The notes beneath the pieces are model-generated. The model had not been told where the DNA came from, searched no databases, and worked only from the letters and a program-made list of their open reading frames with translations. A stretch of 6,544 nt of DNA from Actinomycetospora sp. (GTDB lineage Bacteria > Actinomycetota > Actinomycetes > Mycobacteriales > Pseudonocardiaceae). Where the stretch lies: the NCBI GenBank assembly GCA_025925615.1, contig JAICLN010000244.1, forward strand, positions 1 to 6,544. Direction: 5' to 3'. Positions 1 to 5,183 of the stretch are shown one piece after another. Each line of letters starts with the position of its first letter. Position 1 is the stretch's first letter. Both the position numbers and the translations under genes were made by a program.

Positions 1-621
1 GAGCCCCGGGGCAGCCGCCCGACCTTCACCGACCCGTCCACGTGGACCGGCCGGCCCGTCGTGCTGCCGGAGCCCGACGCCGCCGCCCGCTCCCTCGTGC
101 CCGCCTACCTCGACGTGTACGGGCCGGCGAGCGCGCCGGCGTTCGACGCGTGGCTGCTGCGCGGGGGGACCAAGCGGCCGACCCTGCGCCGCTGGTTCGC
201 CGAGCTGGTCGAGGACGGCGTGATCACCCCGGTGACGGTGCACGACGACGACCCGAGGACGACCGGGACCGACCGCGGGGCCGAGACGCGCTACGCCCGC
301 ACCGCCGACCTCGACGAGCTGGCCGCGGATCCGCCGGACGAGGAGTTCGACGACGAGGTCCGGCTGCTGCCCGCCTTCGACCAGTGGGTGCTCGGCCCCG
401 GCACGGGGGAAGTGGCCGTCCTCGCGCCGCAGCACCGCGCCGAGGTGAGCCGGACGGCCGGGTGGATCGCGCCGGTCGTCGTGCACGGCGGCCGGATCGT
501 CGGGACCTGGGTCGACGACGAGACCGAACCGCAGTGGTTCACCGGTGAGCGGACCCCCTCGGCCGCCGCCCTGGCCGCCGACCGGGCTCGACGGAGGGCG
601 CTGCCCTCGGCAGCGGGGTGA
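1..621 (+). CDS. AlkZ-like winged-helix DNA-binding protein, 5' end cut off by the window
   Basis: The frame is open from base 1, so the N-terminus lies outside the window and 206 C-terminal residues are visible. The sequence fits the YcaQ/AlkZ winged-helix family (HTH_42). It has a YLDVYGPAS segment near visible residue 40, a stretch resembling the winged-helix wing, and then LLPAFDQWVLGPG near residues 122-134. A conserved-looking block follows with GWIAPVVVHGGRIVGTW. Members include the E. coli DNA glycosylase AlkZ, which unhooks interstrand crosslinks, but many actinobacterial members have no tested function. The catalytic Gln-x-Gln/Asp motif of AlkZ sits near the N-terminus and is not visible, so glycosylase activity cannot be judged. 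An ATG at 42 opens a different frame and is a shadow. The in-frame GTG at 61 is internal, because the family homology continues upstream (visible TFTDPSTW). The gene ends 92 nt before csbD, which has its own promoter. Confidence 0.82.
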   Translation, partial: EPRGSRPTFTDPSTWTGRPVVLPEPDAAARSLVPAYLDVYGPASAPAFDAWLLRGGTKRPTLRRWFAELVEDGVITPVTVHDDDPRTTGTDRGAETRYARTADLDELAADPPDEEFDDEVRLLPAFDQWVLGPGTGEVAVLAPQHRAEVSRTAGWIAPVVVHGGRIVGTWVDDETEPQWFTGERTPSAAALAADRARRRALPSAAG

Positions 622-634
622 TCGGAAACGAAGG

Positions 635-660
635 GTTGCCGGACGTTCGAGCCCGGGTAT
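635..660 (+). promoter_or_regulatory. Sigma-B/sigma-F-type promoter for the CsbD gene
   Basis: A perfect GGGTAT (655-660) is preceded, after 16 nt, by GTTG (635-638). The general-stress sigma factors of Gram-positive bacteria (B. subtilis SigB, Streptomyces SigB, mycobacterial SigF) recognise roughly GTTT, a 14-17 nt spacer and GGGTAT. CsbD was named as a sigma-B-controlled protein, so the location fits. The start of transcription would be near 667, leaving a leader of about 45 nt. This is inferred from motif and context only. Confidence 0.6.
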
Positions 661-672
661 CACGACGGCCGG

Positions 673-689
673 CGGGTCCGACGGACCCG
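673..689 (+). promoter_or_regulatory. Leader hairpin or operator upstream of csbD
   Basis: A perfect inverted repeat with 7-bp arms (CGGGTCC at 673-679, GGACCCG at 683-689) encloses a 3-nt loop. It lies between the predicted -10 box and the Shine-Dalgarno of the CsbD gene, so it would form in the mRNA leader 11 nt before the ribosome site. It could stabilise the message, modulate translation, act as a protein-binding operator, or help terminate readthrough from the upstream gene. There is no U tract. Confidence 0.45.
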
Positions 690-713
690 GACACGTCACC
701 GGAAGGAGATGCC

Positions 714-887
714 ATGAGCGACGCCGACAAGGTCGAGAACAAGGGCGAGGAGCTCAAGGGCAAGGCCAAGGAGAGCGCCGGCAGCGCGGTCGGCAACGAG
801 TCCCTCGAGGCCGAGGGCAAGGCCGACCAGACGAAGAGCAGCGTCAAGCAGGCCGGCGAGAAGATCAAGGACGCCTTCAAGTCCTGA
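714..887 (+). CDS. CsbD family stress-response protein
   Basis: This is a 57-residue, highly charged protein rich in Lys, Glu, Ala and Gly, with no signal peptide or membrane segment. It starts MSDADKVENKGEELKGKAKE and carries the two KGKA/EGKADQ-like half repeats typical of the CsbD family (usual length 55-70). Family members are small, soluble, mostly unstructured proteins induced by general stress; their molecular role is unknown. The start is the ATG at 714, because an excellent Shine-Dalgarno AAGGAG (703-708) lies 5 nt upstream. A longer reading from 618 would include leader sequence with the promoter and is rejected. The gene stands alone, with its own stress-type promoter upstream and a strong terminator hairpin starting 14 nt after its stop codon, so it is probably monocistronic. 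Confidence 0.93.
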   Translation: MSDADKVENKGEELKGKAKESAGSAVGNESLEAEGKADQTKSSVKQAGEKIKDAFKS

Positions 888-901
888 GCGAGCTTCCCCG
901 T

Positions 902-938
902 CGACGGCGCCCGTGGCCTCCCGGCCCGGGCGCCGTCG
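902..938 (+). terminator. Strong hairpin terminator after csbD
   Basis: CGACGGCGCCCG (902-913) pairs perfectly over 12 bp with CGGGCGCCGTCG (927-938). The interior adds GGCC (915-918) pairing with GGCC (923-926) around a TCCC loop, leaving one bulged T at 914. No T tract follows, as is usual for actinobacterial terminators. The hairpin separates the CsbD gene from the oxidoreductase. The remaining intergenic DNA (939-1098) holds no gene that I can support. Confidence 0.8.
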
Positions 939-1086
939 TGTGTCGGCGGCCGGCAGCGCGGCGGGCCGCCCCACCTCCCACCCGATCCGCAAGATCGATG
1001 TCACGGGCCGCTGCCCGATGGGGTACGACGAGGGCCATCCGGGTGATGACCTACCGAAGCGGCCACCGCACGGAACACGTCGGCGT

Positions 1087-1092
1087 TACCGT
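1087..1092 (+). promoter_or_regulatory. Candidate -10 box for a leaderless oxidoreductase transcript
   Basis: TACCGT matches the actinobacterial -10 pattern TANNNT. Its last T is exactly 7 nt before the first base of the GTG at 1099. This is the spacing expected if transcription begins on the start codon. I see no Shine-Dalgarno before that GTG and no clear -35 hexamer. Confidence 0.35.
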
Positions 1093-1098
1093 CCGCGC

Positions 1099-2100
1099 GT
1101 GCCCGACCAGGATGGACCGACCACCCGGCAGGATGTGGTCGTCGTCGGCGCGGGCATCGTCGGGCTGTCGAGCGCCGTGTCGCTCGCCGAGGCGGGTCAC
1201 CGGGTCCGGGTGTGGACCGCCGAGGACCCGACGGCGACCGCCTCCGCGCACGCGGGTGGGGTCTGGAAGCCCACCTACCAGGCGCCGCTGGCCGGGTCGC
1301 TCGCCTGGGCGTCCTGCTCCCTCGACCGCTACCGGCGCCTCGCCGCCGACCCCGCCTCGGGCGTCCGGATGACCGACGCGGTCACCGTCGGCGAGGTGCC
1401 CGACGCGGACGCCCTCCCCGCCCAGCTCCGGCTGCTCCCCGACCTCGACGTGCCCAACACGCTGCCCCGGGGCTTCGACCGCGGGCTGAGCCACCGCTCC
1501 CCCGTCATCGACCTGCCGCGCCACGTCCGCTGGATGCTCGACCGGCTCGCCACCCTCGGCGCGACCGTCGAGATCCGCCGGGCCCGGACGCTCGACGAGG
1601 TCCTCGCCGAGGCCCCCGTCGTCGTGCTGGCCGCCGGGCTCGGGTCCCGCGCGCTCGCGGCGGACCCGACGGTCCGGCCGCTGTTCTCCCAGTACGTCGT
1701 GACCGACAACCCGGGGGTGCACCGCGTCCTCGTCGAGATCTCCGACTCCCGGCGGTGGACGTCGGTCATCCCCCACGCCGACCGGGTCCACCTCGGAGGG
1801 GTCCGCGTGCCGGGACGCACCGACGCGGCCCCCGACCGGGAGGAGGCCCGCGAGATCCTCCGCCGCTGCCGCGACGCCGAGCCGGTGCTCCAGGACGCGA
1901 CGGTGCTGCGGATCGACACCGGCATCCTGCCGGCCCGCCCGACGACGCGGGTGGAGTCCGAGCGGCGCCGCGGCCGCCTCGTCGTGCACAACTACGGGCA
2001 CGGCGGGAGCGGGCTGTCGCTGTGCTGGGGCACCGCGAACGAGGTGGTGCGCCTGGTCGCCGCCCACCACGACAGCACGGTCGGGCACCCCTCGACCTGA
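1099..2100 (+). CDS. FAD-dependent oxidoreductase, D-amino-acid oxidase family
   Basis: This 333-residue protein has the length and layout of D-amino-acid oxidases (DAO family), flavoenzymes that oxidise D-amino acids to imino acids with H2O2 release. The FAD Rossmann motif GAGIVG is at residues 17-22, after a VVVV strand. HAGGVWKP near residues 51-58 resembles the second FAD-contact segment. VVVLAAGLGSRALA lies mid-protein. GILPARPTTR near 275-284 places R280 where the substrate-carboxylate Arg sits in classical enzymes. NYGHGGSGLSLCWG at 298-311 is the C-terminal family signature. Where classical enzymes have an active-site Tyr just before the IP..LGG strand, this one reads WTSVIPH (220-226) with no Tyr, so substrate choice may differ. 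The GTG at 1099 is chosen because it leaves about 12 residues before the FAD strand and suits a leaderless promoter; an in-frame ATG at 1018 would add 27 residues. It ends 12 nt from the convergent next gene. Confidence 0.82.
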   Translation: MPDQDGPTTRQDVVVVGAGIVGLSSAVSLAEAGHRVRVWTAEDPTATASAHAGGVWKPTYQAPLAGSLAWASCSLDRYRRLAADPASGVRMTDAVTVGEVPDADALPAQLRLLPDLDVPNTLPRGFDRGLSHRSPVIDLPRHVRWMLDRLATLGATVEIRRARTLDEVLAEAPVVVLAAGLGSRALAADPTVRPLFSQYVVTDNPGVHRVLVEISDSRRWTSVIPHADRVHLGGVRVPGRTDAAPDREEAREILRRCRDAEPVLQDATVLRIDTGILPARPTTRVESERRRGRLVVHNYGHGGSGLSLCWGTANEVVRLVAAHHDSTVGHPST

Positions 2101-2112
2101 TCACGGGCGGCG

Positions 2113-2856
2113 TCAGAAGGGACGTCGGGCGACCCGCGACACCCGCGCCGGCCGCACCTCCTCGCCCCGGGCCCGGCGCCCCGCGTCGCGCAGGACCGAC
2201 ACCAGCCGGTCCCCGTTGCTGCGCCCGCTCACCGGGTCGAGCCGGTCGTGCACCAGCGGGTTCGGGTGCGGCGCGTGCGAGATCGTGGCGCCGCGCAGCT
2301 GCCAGGGGACGCGGCCGCGGCGGGCCAGCACCGCCCACGCCTTGGCCGCGGGGGCGCCGAGCAGGACGACCTCGCGCGGCGGCGGCCCGAGCAGGTCGAG
2401 GAACTCGCCGAGCCGCGGCGCCGCCCGCAGGACCTCGCCCGCGAGCCGGCGCGGTTCGTGGGTCGGGTTGGCGATCCACCACGGCACGAGGTGCCAGTGC
2501 AGCGTCACCTCCTGCTCGAGCCCGGCCCGGTCGGCGGCGCGGTAGAGGTTCGCCGACACCGTGTCGTTGGCGTAGCGGCTGACGAAGCCGCAGCCGTCCT
2601 CGGCGTCGGCGGCGGGCTCGTGGAGCAGCAGCAGCACCCGGGCCGCGTCCCCCGCGGCGGTCGGATCCACGTACGGGACGTTCTCCAGGGTGGTGTCCCG
2701 CAGCCGGTCGACCCAGCGGTTGAGCCGGCCGGGCCCGCCGTCGTGCCGCCGCGACCACCAGTAGGCGTGCCGCTCGGGCGCGAGCTCGCGGCTGAAGAGC
2801 TCCCCGCGCCGATCCGCCAGCCGGTTCCAGACGACCTCGGGGCTGCGCCCGCCCAT
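2113..2856 (-). CDS. Uracil-DNA glycosylase superfamily-like protein
   Basis: This 247-residue protein lacks membrane segments and resembles the uncharacterised actinobacterial branch of the uracil-DNA glycosylase superfamily. After a hydrophobic strand (VLLLLHEP, 74-81) comes GCGFVSRYANDTVSANLY (88-105), comparable to the superfamily's first active-site loop with its P.A...G.. S.DNPTA.N pattern. HLVPWW (122-127) follows. REVVLLGAPAAKAW (161-174) is a strand-helix like the region before the second motif. HAPHPNP (194-200) resembles the HPSP-type second motif that inserts into DNA. If active, it would remove damaged bases from DNA, but no typical GxDPG first motif is visible and activity is unproven. 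The start is uncertain: ATG at 2856 is used here, while an in-frame GTG at 2874 adds six residues and sits where a leaderless transcript from the divergent promoter would begin. The gene converges with the oxidoreductase and diverges from the ASCH gene. Confidence 0.68.
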   Translation of the reverse strand: MGGRSPEVVWNRLADRRGELFSRELAPERHAYWWSRRHDGGPGRLNRWVDRLRDTTLENVPYVDPTAAGDAARVLLLLHEPAADAEDGCGFVSRYANDTVSANLYRAADRAGLEQEVTLHWHLVPWWIANPTHEPRRLAGEVLRAAPRLGEFLDLLGPPPREVVLLGAPAAKAWAVLARRGRVPWQLRGATISHAPHPNPLVHDRLDPVSGRSNGDRLVSVLRDAGRRARGEEVRPARVSRVARRPF

Positions 2857-2881
2857 CCGTGCCGTCCGTGCCACGTCTCCC

Positions 2882-2891
2882 AGCGTAGGTG
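2882..2891. promoter_or_regulatory. Overlapping divergent -10 boxes between the glycosylase-like and ASCH genes
   Basis: On the minus strand TACGCT (2887 down to 2882) fits TANNNT and would start transcription near 2875, next to the GTG at 2874. On the plus strand TAGGTG (2886-2891) is a weaker -10-like hexamer that would start transcription near 2898, next to the ATG at 2899. The two share their central TA step. Only 24 to 42 nt separate the divergent start codons, so promoters must overlap here; the exact boxes are inference. Confidence 0.35.
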
Positions 2892-2898
2892 CGCGAAG

Positions 2899-3492
2899 AT
2901 GGACGGTGTGCTGTTCGCCCAGCGCTTCGCCGAGCCGATCGCGCGCGGCGAGGTCGACCTGACGTTCCGGCGCTGGAAGCGCGCCCAGGTCCGCCCCGGC
3001 CGTCCCTACCGCACGCTCGTGGGTCGCCTCCTCGTCGACGAGGTCGCCGCGGTCGACCCCGAGGACCTCACCGACGCCGACGCCCGTCGTGCCGGGTTCG
3101 ACGGCGTGGCGGCCCTGCTCGCGGAGGCCGGCCGGCACGCCGAGGACGGGACGCCGCTCTTCCGGGTGCGTTTCCACCGGCTCGACGAGCCCGACCCGCG
3201 CACCGAGCTCGCGGCGGCCGAACCCTCCGCCGCGGAGGCCGCCGAGATCGCGGCGAAGCTCGACGCGATGGACCGTCGCAGCGGGCACGGCCCGTGGGCG
3301 TGGGCGGCGCTGCGCGCCATCGCGGCCGAGCCCGGTCGCCGCGCCCCGGAGCTCGCCGAGGCCGCCGGCCGGGACACCGCCCCGTTCAAGGCCGACGTCC
3401 GCAAGCTCAAGGCGCTCGGGCTCACCCGGTCGCTCCCGGTCGGCTACGAGCTCTCGCCCCGGGGCCGGGCCGTGCTCGCGAGCCGGGGCTGA
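2899..3492 (+). CDS. ASCH-domain protein with C-terminal winged-helix region
   Basis: This 197-residue soluble protein has two parts. Residues about 4-95 look like an ASCH domain, the PUA-related beta-barrel that binds RNA or modified nucleosides. QRFAEPIARGEVDLTFRRWK gives the G..(x)..T.R signature (G17, T22, R24), followed by a strand-rich segment ending LFRVRFHRL (87-95). After an Ala/Glu-rich linker (100-125), residues about 130-195 look like a winged helix: helices WAALRAIAAEPG and PELAEAAG, a recognition-type helix FKADVRKLKALGL, then a wing-like VGYELSPRG. Such fusions are common in actinomycetes but have no assigned function; some ASCH proteins hydrolyse N4-acetylcytidine. The ATG at 2899 is preceded by weak GAAG; a GTG at 2908 would remove three residues. 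It is the first gene of a + strand group, 4 nt ahead of the next gene. Confidence 0.75.
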   Translation: MDGVLFAQRFAEPIARGEVDLTFRRWKRAQVRPGRPYRTLVGRLLVDEVAAVDPEDLTDADARRAGFDGVAALLAEAGRHAEDGTPLFRVRFHRLDEPDPRTELAAAEPSAAEAAEIAAKLDAMDRRSGHGPWAWAALRAIAAEPGRRAPELAEAAGRDTAPFKADVRKLKALGLTRSLPVGYELSPRGRAVLASRG

Positions 3493-3496
3493 CGCC

Positions 3497-4243
3497 GTGG
3501 CCGACGACCTCGTGGTCCGCCTCCACGGCGGCCCGGACCGGGACGGGGAGATCGACGCGGGCGGCCTCGTCGCGCTGGTGGGCGCCCTGCAGCTGCTCGC
3601 GACCCGGATCGCCCGCCACCTCGTCGACCAGGCCCGCCCGGGACGCAGCGCCGGGGTCGTGGAGCGGGCCGCGCGGCTGCGACTCGTCGGCCTCGACCCC
3701 GGCACGACGGTGCTGCGCTTCGCGGTCGGGGAGGACGACGTGCTCGGCGAGGGGCTGGAGCACGAGGTCACCGACGCGCTGTTCGAGCTGGTCCGCGGGC
3801 TGTGGAACGAGGCGCCGCCGGCCTGGACCACCCCGCTGCTCGGTGACGCGTGCGTCGACCTGCTCGACGCGCTCGCGCGCACCGCCCGCACGGCCTCCCT
3901 CGGCGGAAGCCGGTTCCGCGAGGCGAGCTTCCGCCCCGGGGGCCTCTCGCGCGCCCCCTGGCCGCGCACCGACCCGCCCCGGACCTTCGGCGACGCCGAG
4001 ACGGTGCGGGGGCGGCTCGACCGGCTCGACCTGCGCCGCGGGATCGCCCGGGTCCTCGACGAGGCGGGGCGGGACGTCGTGGTCGAGGGCGTGGTCCCCG
4101 CGAGCGACCCCGCGCTGTTCGGGGGGCCACCCGACCCGACGGCCGTCGCGCGCCTGCTCGGGCAGGAGGTCGTCGTCACCGGGCCGGCCAGCCACGGCCC
4201 CGGCGGCCTGCGGCTGCGGGGCGCGACGATCCGGCCCGCCTGA
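3497..4243 (+). CDS. Conserved-looking protein of unknown function (248 aa)
   Basis: I do not recognise this protein. It begins at a GTG 4 nt after the stop of the ASCH gene, so the two are almost certainly co-transcribed and probably translationally coupled. It has no signal peptide or membrane helix. Residues 1-130 look like an alpha/beta domain: a first strand LVVRL, a helix GGLVALVGALQLLATRIARHLV (23-44), strands LRLVGLDPGTTVLRFAVG (61-78) and helix VTDALFELVRGLWN. A Pro/Arg-rich linker (143-165) leads to a C-terminal segment (167-246) of alternating strands (VRGRLDRLDLRRGIARVLD, DVVVEGVV, QEVVVTGPA, LRLRGATI). That segment reads as a small beta-barrel, possibly OB- or SH3-like. Codon use matches its neighbours, with high GC at third positions, so it is a real gene. 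The domain reading is inference from residue pattern alone. Confidence 0.82.
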   Translation: MADDLVVRLHGGPDRDGEIDAGGLVALVGALQLLATRIARHLVDQARPGRSAGVVERAARLRLVGLDPGTTVLRFAVGEDDVLGEGLEHEVTDALFELVRGLWNEAPPAWTTPLLGDACVDLLDALARTARTASLGGSRFREASFRPGGLSRAPWPRTDPPRTFGDAETVRGRLDRLDLRRGIARVLDEAGRDVVVEGVVPASDPALFGGPPDPTAVARLLGQEVVVTGPASHGPGGLRLRGATIRPA

Positions 4244-4299
4244 GGAGGGAACCGATCCGGGGCCGGCGGCCTCCAAGGAGGGAGAGCACCCCGTCCTGC

Positions 4300-4305
4300 A
4301 GGAGG
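4300..4305 (+). promoter_or_regulatory. Strong Shine-Dalgarno serving a 14-codon minigene
   Basis: AGGAGG, an exact anti-16S match, lies 5 nt before the ATG at 4311. It is the best ribosome-binding site in this gene group, yet it serves an open frame of only 14 codons. Two further purine-rich matches (GGAGGG near 4244 and AAGGAGGG at 4275-4282) lie upstream without a usable ATG or GTG at the right distance. Confidence 0.6.
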
Positions 4306-4310
4306 CGTCC

Positions 4311-4355
4311 ATGACCGAGCCCCGTCCCGCGCCGACCCCCGCGCCCCGGTCATGA
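4311..4355 (+). CDS. 14-residue Pro-rich leader peptide (minigene), or a frameshifted N-terminus
   Basis: The ATG at 4311 encodes MTEPRPAPTPAPRS and then stops at TGA (4353-4355). Its stop overlaps the ATG of the next gene as ATGA, the classic arrangement for reinitiation. The downstream ATG at 4352 has no Shine-Dalgarno of its own, so this minigene would deliver ribosomes to it. The peptide is one-third Pro with two Arg, which could slow ribosomes, but it has no PPP. Alternatively these codons are the true N-terminus of the next protein, with a one-base change (mutation, sequencing error or programmed slip) separating the frames; the next protein also begins Arg/Pro-rich, which keeps this open. 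The penultimate stretch uses TCA, a rare codon here, as part of the overlap. Confidence 0.5.
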   Translation: MTEPRPAPTPAPRS

Positions 4356-5029
4356 GGCGCTCGGCCGGTCGTCCCCGCCGCCGTCCGGTCCGCGTCGCGG
4401 GCGACCTCGAGCGGGCGGACCGCCGCCGCTGGGAGGCCGCCGTGGCGGCCGCCCGGCAGGCCGCCCGCATCACCGACCGCCCCGGGGAGGAGCTCATGGT
4501 CCAGCTCCCGCCGCCGTTCCTCGAGAGCGGGGCGCTGCCCCGGCTGGTGGTCGGCGAGGAGATCGAGATCGCCCCCGCGATCTTCGTCGCCACTGTCTCC
4601 GAGGCCGTGCCCGGCCCGCCGGGCTGGACGGTCGACGAGATCGGGATCGTCGACGCCGTCGGGACCGTCCTCACGTCGCTGCCCGGGGGCCTCGACGACG
4701 CGGCCGCCGCGGTCAGCGTCCTCGACGCGGGCGGTCGGCTCTTCCCGCTGTTCTGGTCCACGACCCCGCCGCGTGAGGGCCGCACCGCCGTCGGGGGCGC
4801 CCTCTACCTGGACCCCGACCTCGCGCCCGGCACCGAGCACGGCGAGGTGGTCGCGCTGTGCCGGGAGCGCTACCGCGTGACCGCGCTGCTCCAGGCCTCC
4901 CGCAACGGCTGGGCGCCGACCCCGCCGGTGGAGATCCCGGCGGTGCCCGACCCGCCGCCCACCGACGCCGTGCTCGTCGCCCGCCTGCTGCCTCTCCGGC
5001 CCACCGACACGGCGACGGCGCCCGACTGA
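4352..5029 (+). CDS. Protein of unknown function (225 aa), coupled to the minigene
   Basis: I do not recognise this protein. It starts with an Arg/Pro-rich tail (RRSAGRPRRRPVR, 2-14). An amphipathic helix follows (LERADRRRWEAAVAAARQAAR, about 19-39). The rest is mainly beta-strand-like: ALPRLVVGEEIEIAPAIFVATVSEA (61-85), WTVDEIGIVDAVGTVLTSL (92-110), AAVSVLDAGGRLFPLFWST (119-137) and ALYLDPDLA. A helix EVVALCRERYRVTALLQAS (165-183) and a Pro-rich tail close it. There is no signal peptide or membrane segment. The start is ambiguous. ATG 4352 has no Shine-Dalgarno but overlaps the minigene stop. ATG 4496 (M49) has GGAGG at 4486-4490 with 5-nt spacing and would give a 177-residue protein lacking the tail and helix. 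Third positions are GC-rich between 4352 and 4495, supporting the longer form. It ends 154 nt from the convergent cyclase gene; I see no convincing terminator in 5030-5183. Confidence 0.72.
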   Translation: MRRSAGRPRRRPVRVAGDLERADRRRWEAAVAAARQAARITDRPGEELMVQLPPPFLESGALPRLVVGEEIEIAPAIFVATVSEAVPGPPGWTVDEIGIVDAVGTVLTSLPGGLDDAAAAVSVLDAGGRLFPLFWSTTPPREGRTAVGGALYLDPDLAPGTEHGEVVALCRERYRVTALLQASRNGWAPTPPVEIPAVPDPPPTDAVLVARLLPLRPTDTATAPD

Positions 5030-5183
5030 CGCCCGACGACGGCGGCCGACCCTGGGCCGGCGCGGGTGCAGGGCCGTTGCCGACACCTCCGCCGGATCCG
5101 AGTCCTCAGGACCCGGTTCTCGCGCACGCTCCAGGACAACGGGGCACCGGGACAGCGACCTCAGGCACCCCTGATCACGGAAC

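Noticed and set aside
983..997. Inverted repeat CGATC-N5-GATCG upstream of the oxidoreductase
   Set aside because: Five-base arms are short and expected by chance; there is no regulator gene next to it. It would be worth only a conservation check.
1021..1026. GGGTAC as a second stress-sigma -10 box before the oxidoreductase
   Set aside because: No GTTT-like element lies at the correct distance upstream, and the leaderless signal at 1087 explains the start better.
545..1372. 275-codon + strand frame across csbD and the oxidoreductase start
   Set aside because: It runs through the csbD promoter, gene and terminator in a different frame and yields Arg/Gly/Pro-rich sequence without domain features.
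2113..4785. 890-codon open frame on the minus strand
   Set aside because: Only its last 250 codons or so are coding. The rest is antisense to three + strand genes with better codon patterns and gives low-complexity Arg/Ser/Pro sequence, a usual product of high GC.
5043..5059. Weak stem CGGCC/GGCCG after the 225-residue protein
   Set aside because: Five base pairs in GC-rich DNA is not enough to support a terminator.
5102..5112. Palindrome GTCCTCAGGAC between the convergent genes
   Set aside because: With a one-base centre it cannot form a stable hairpin, and no T tract or second copy is present, so I do not call a terminator or operator.
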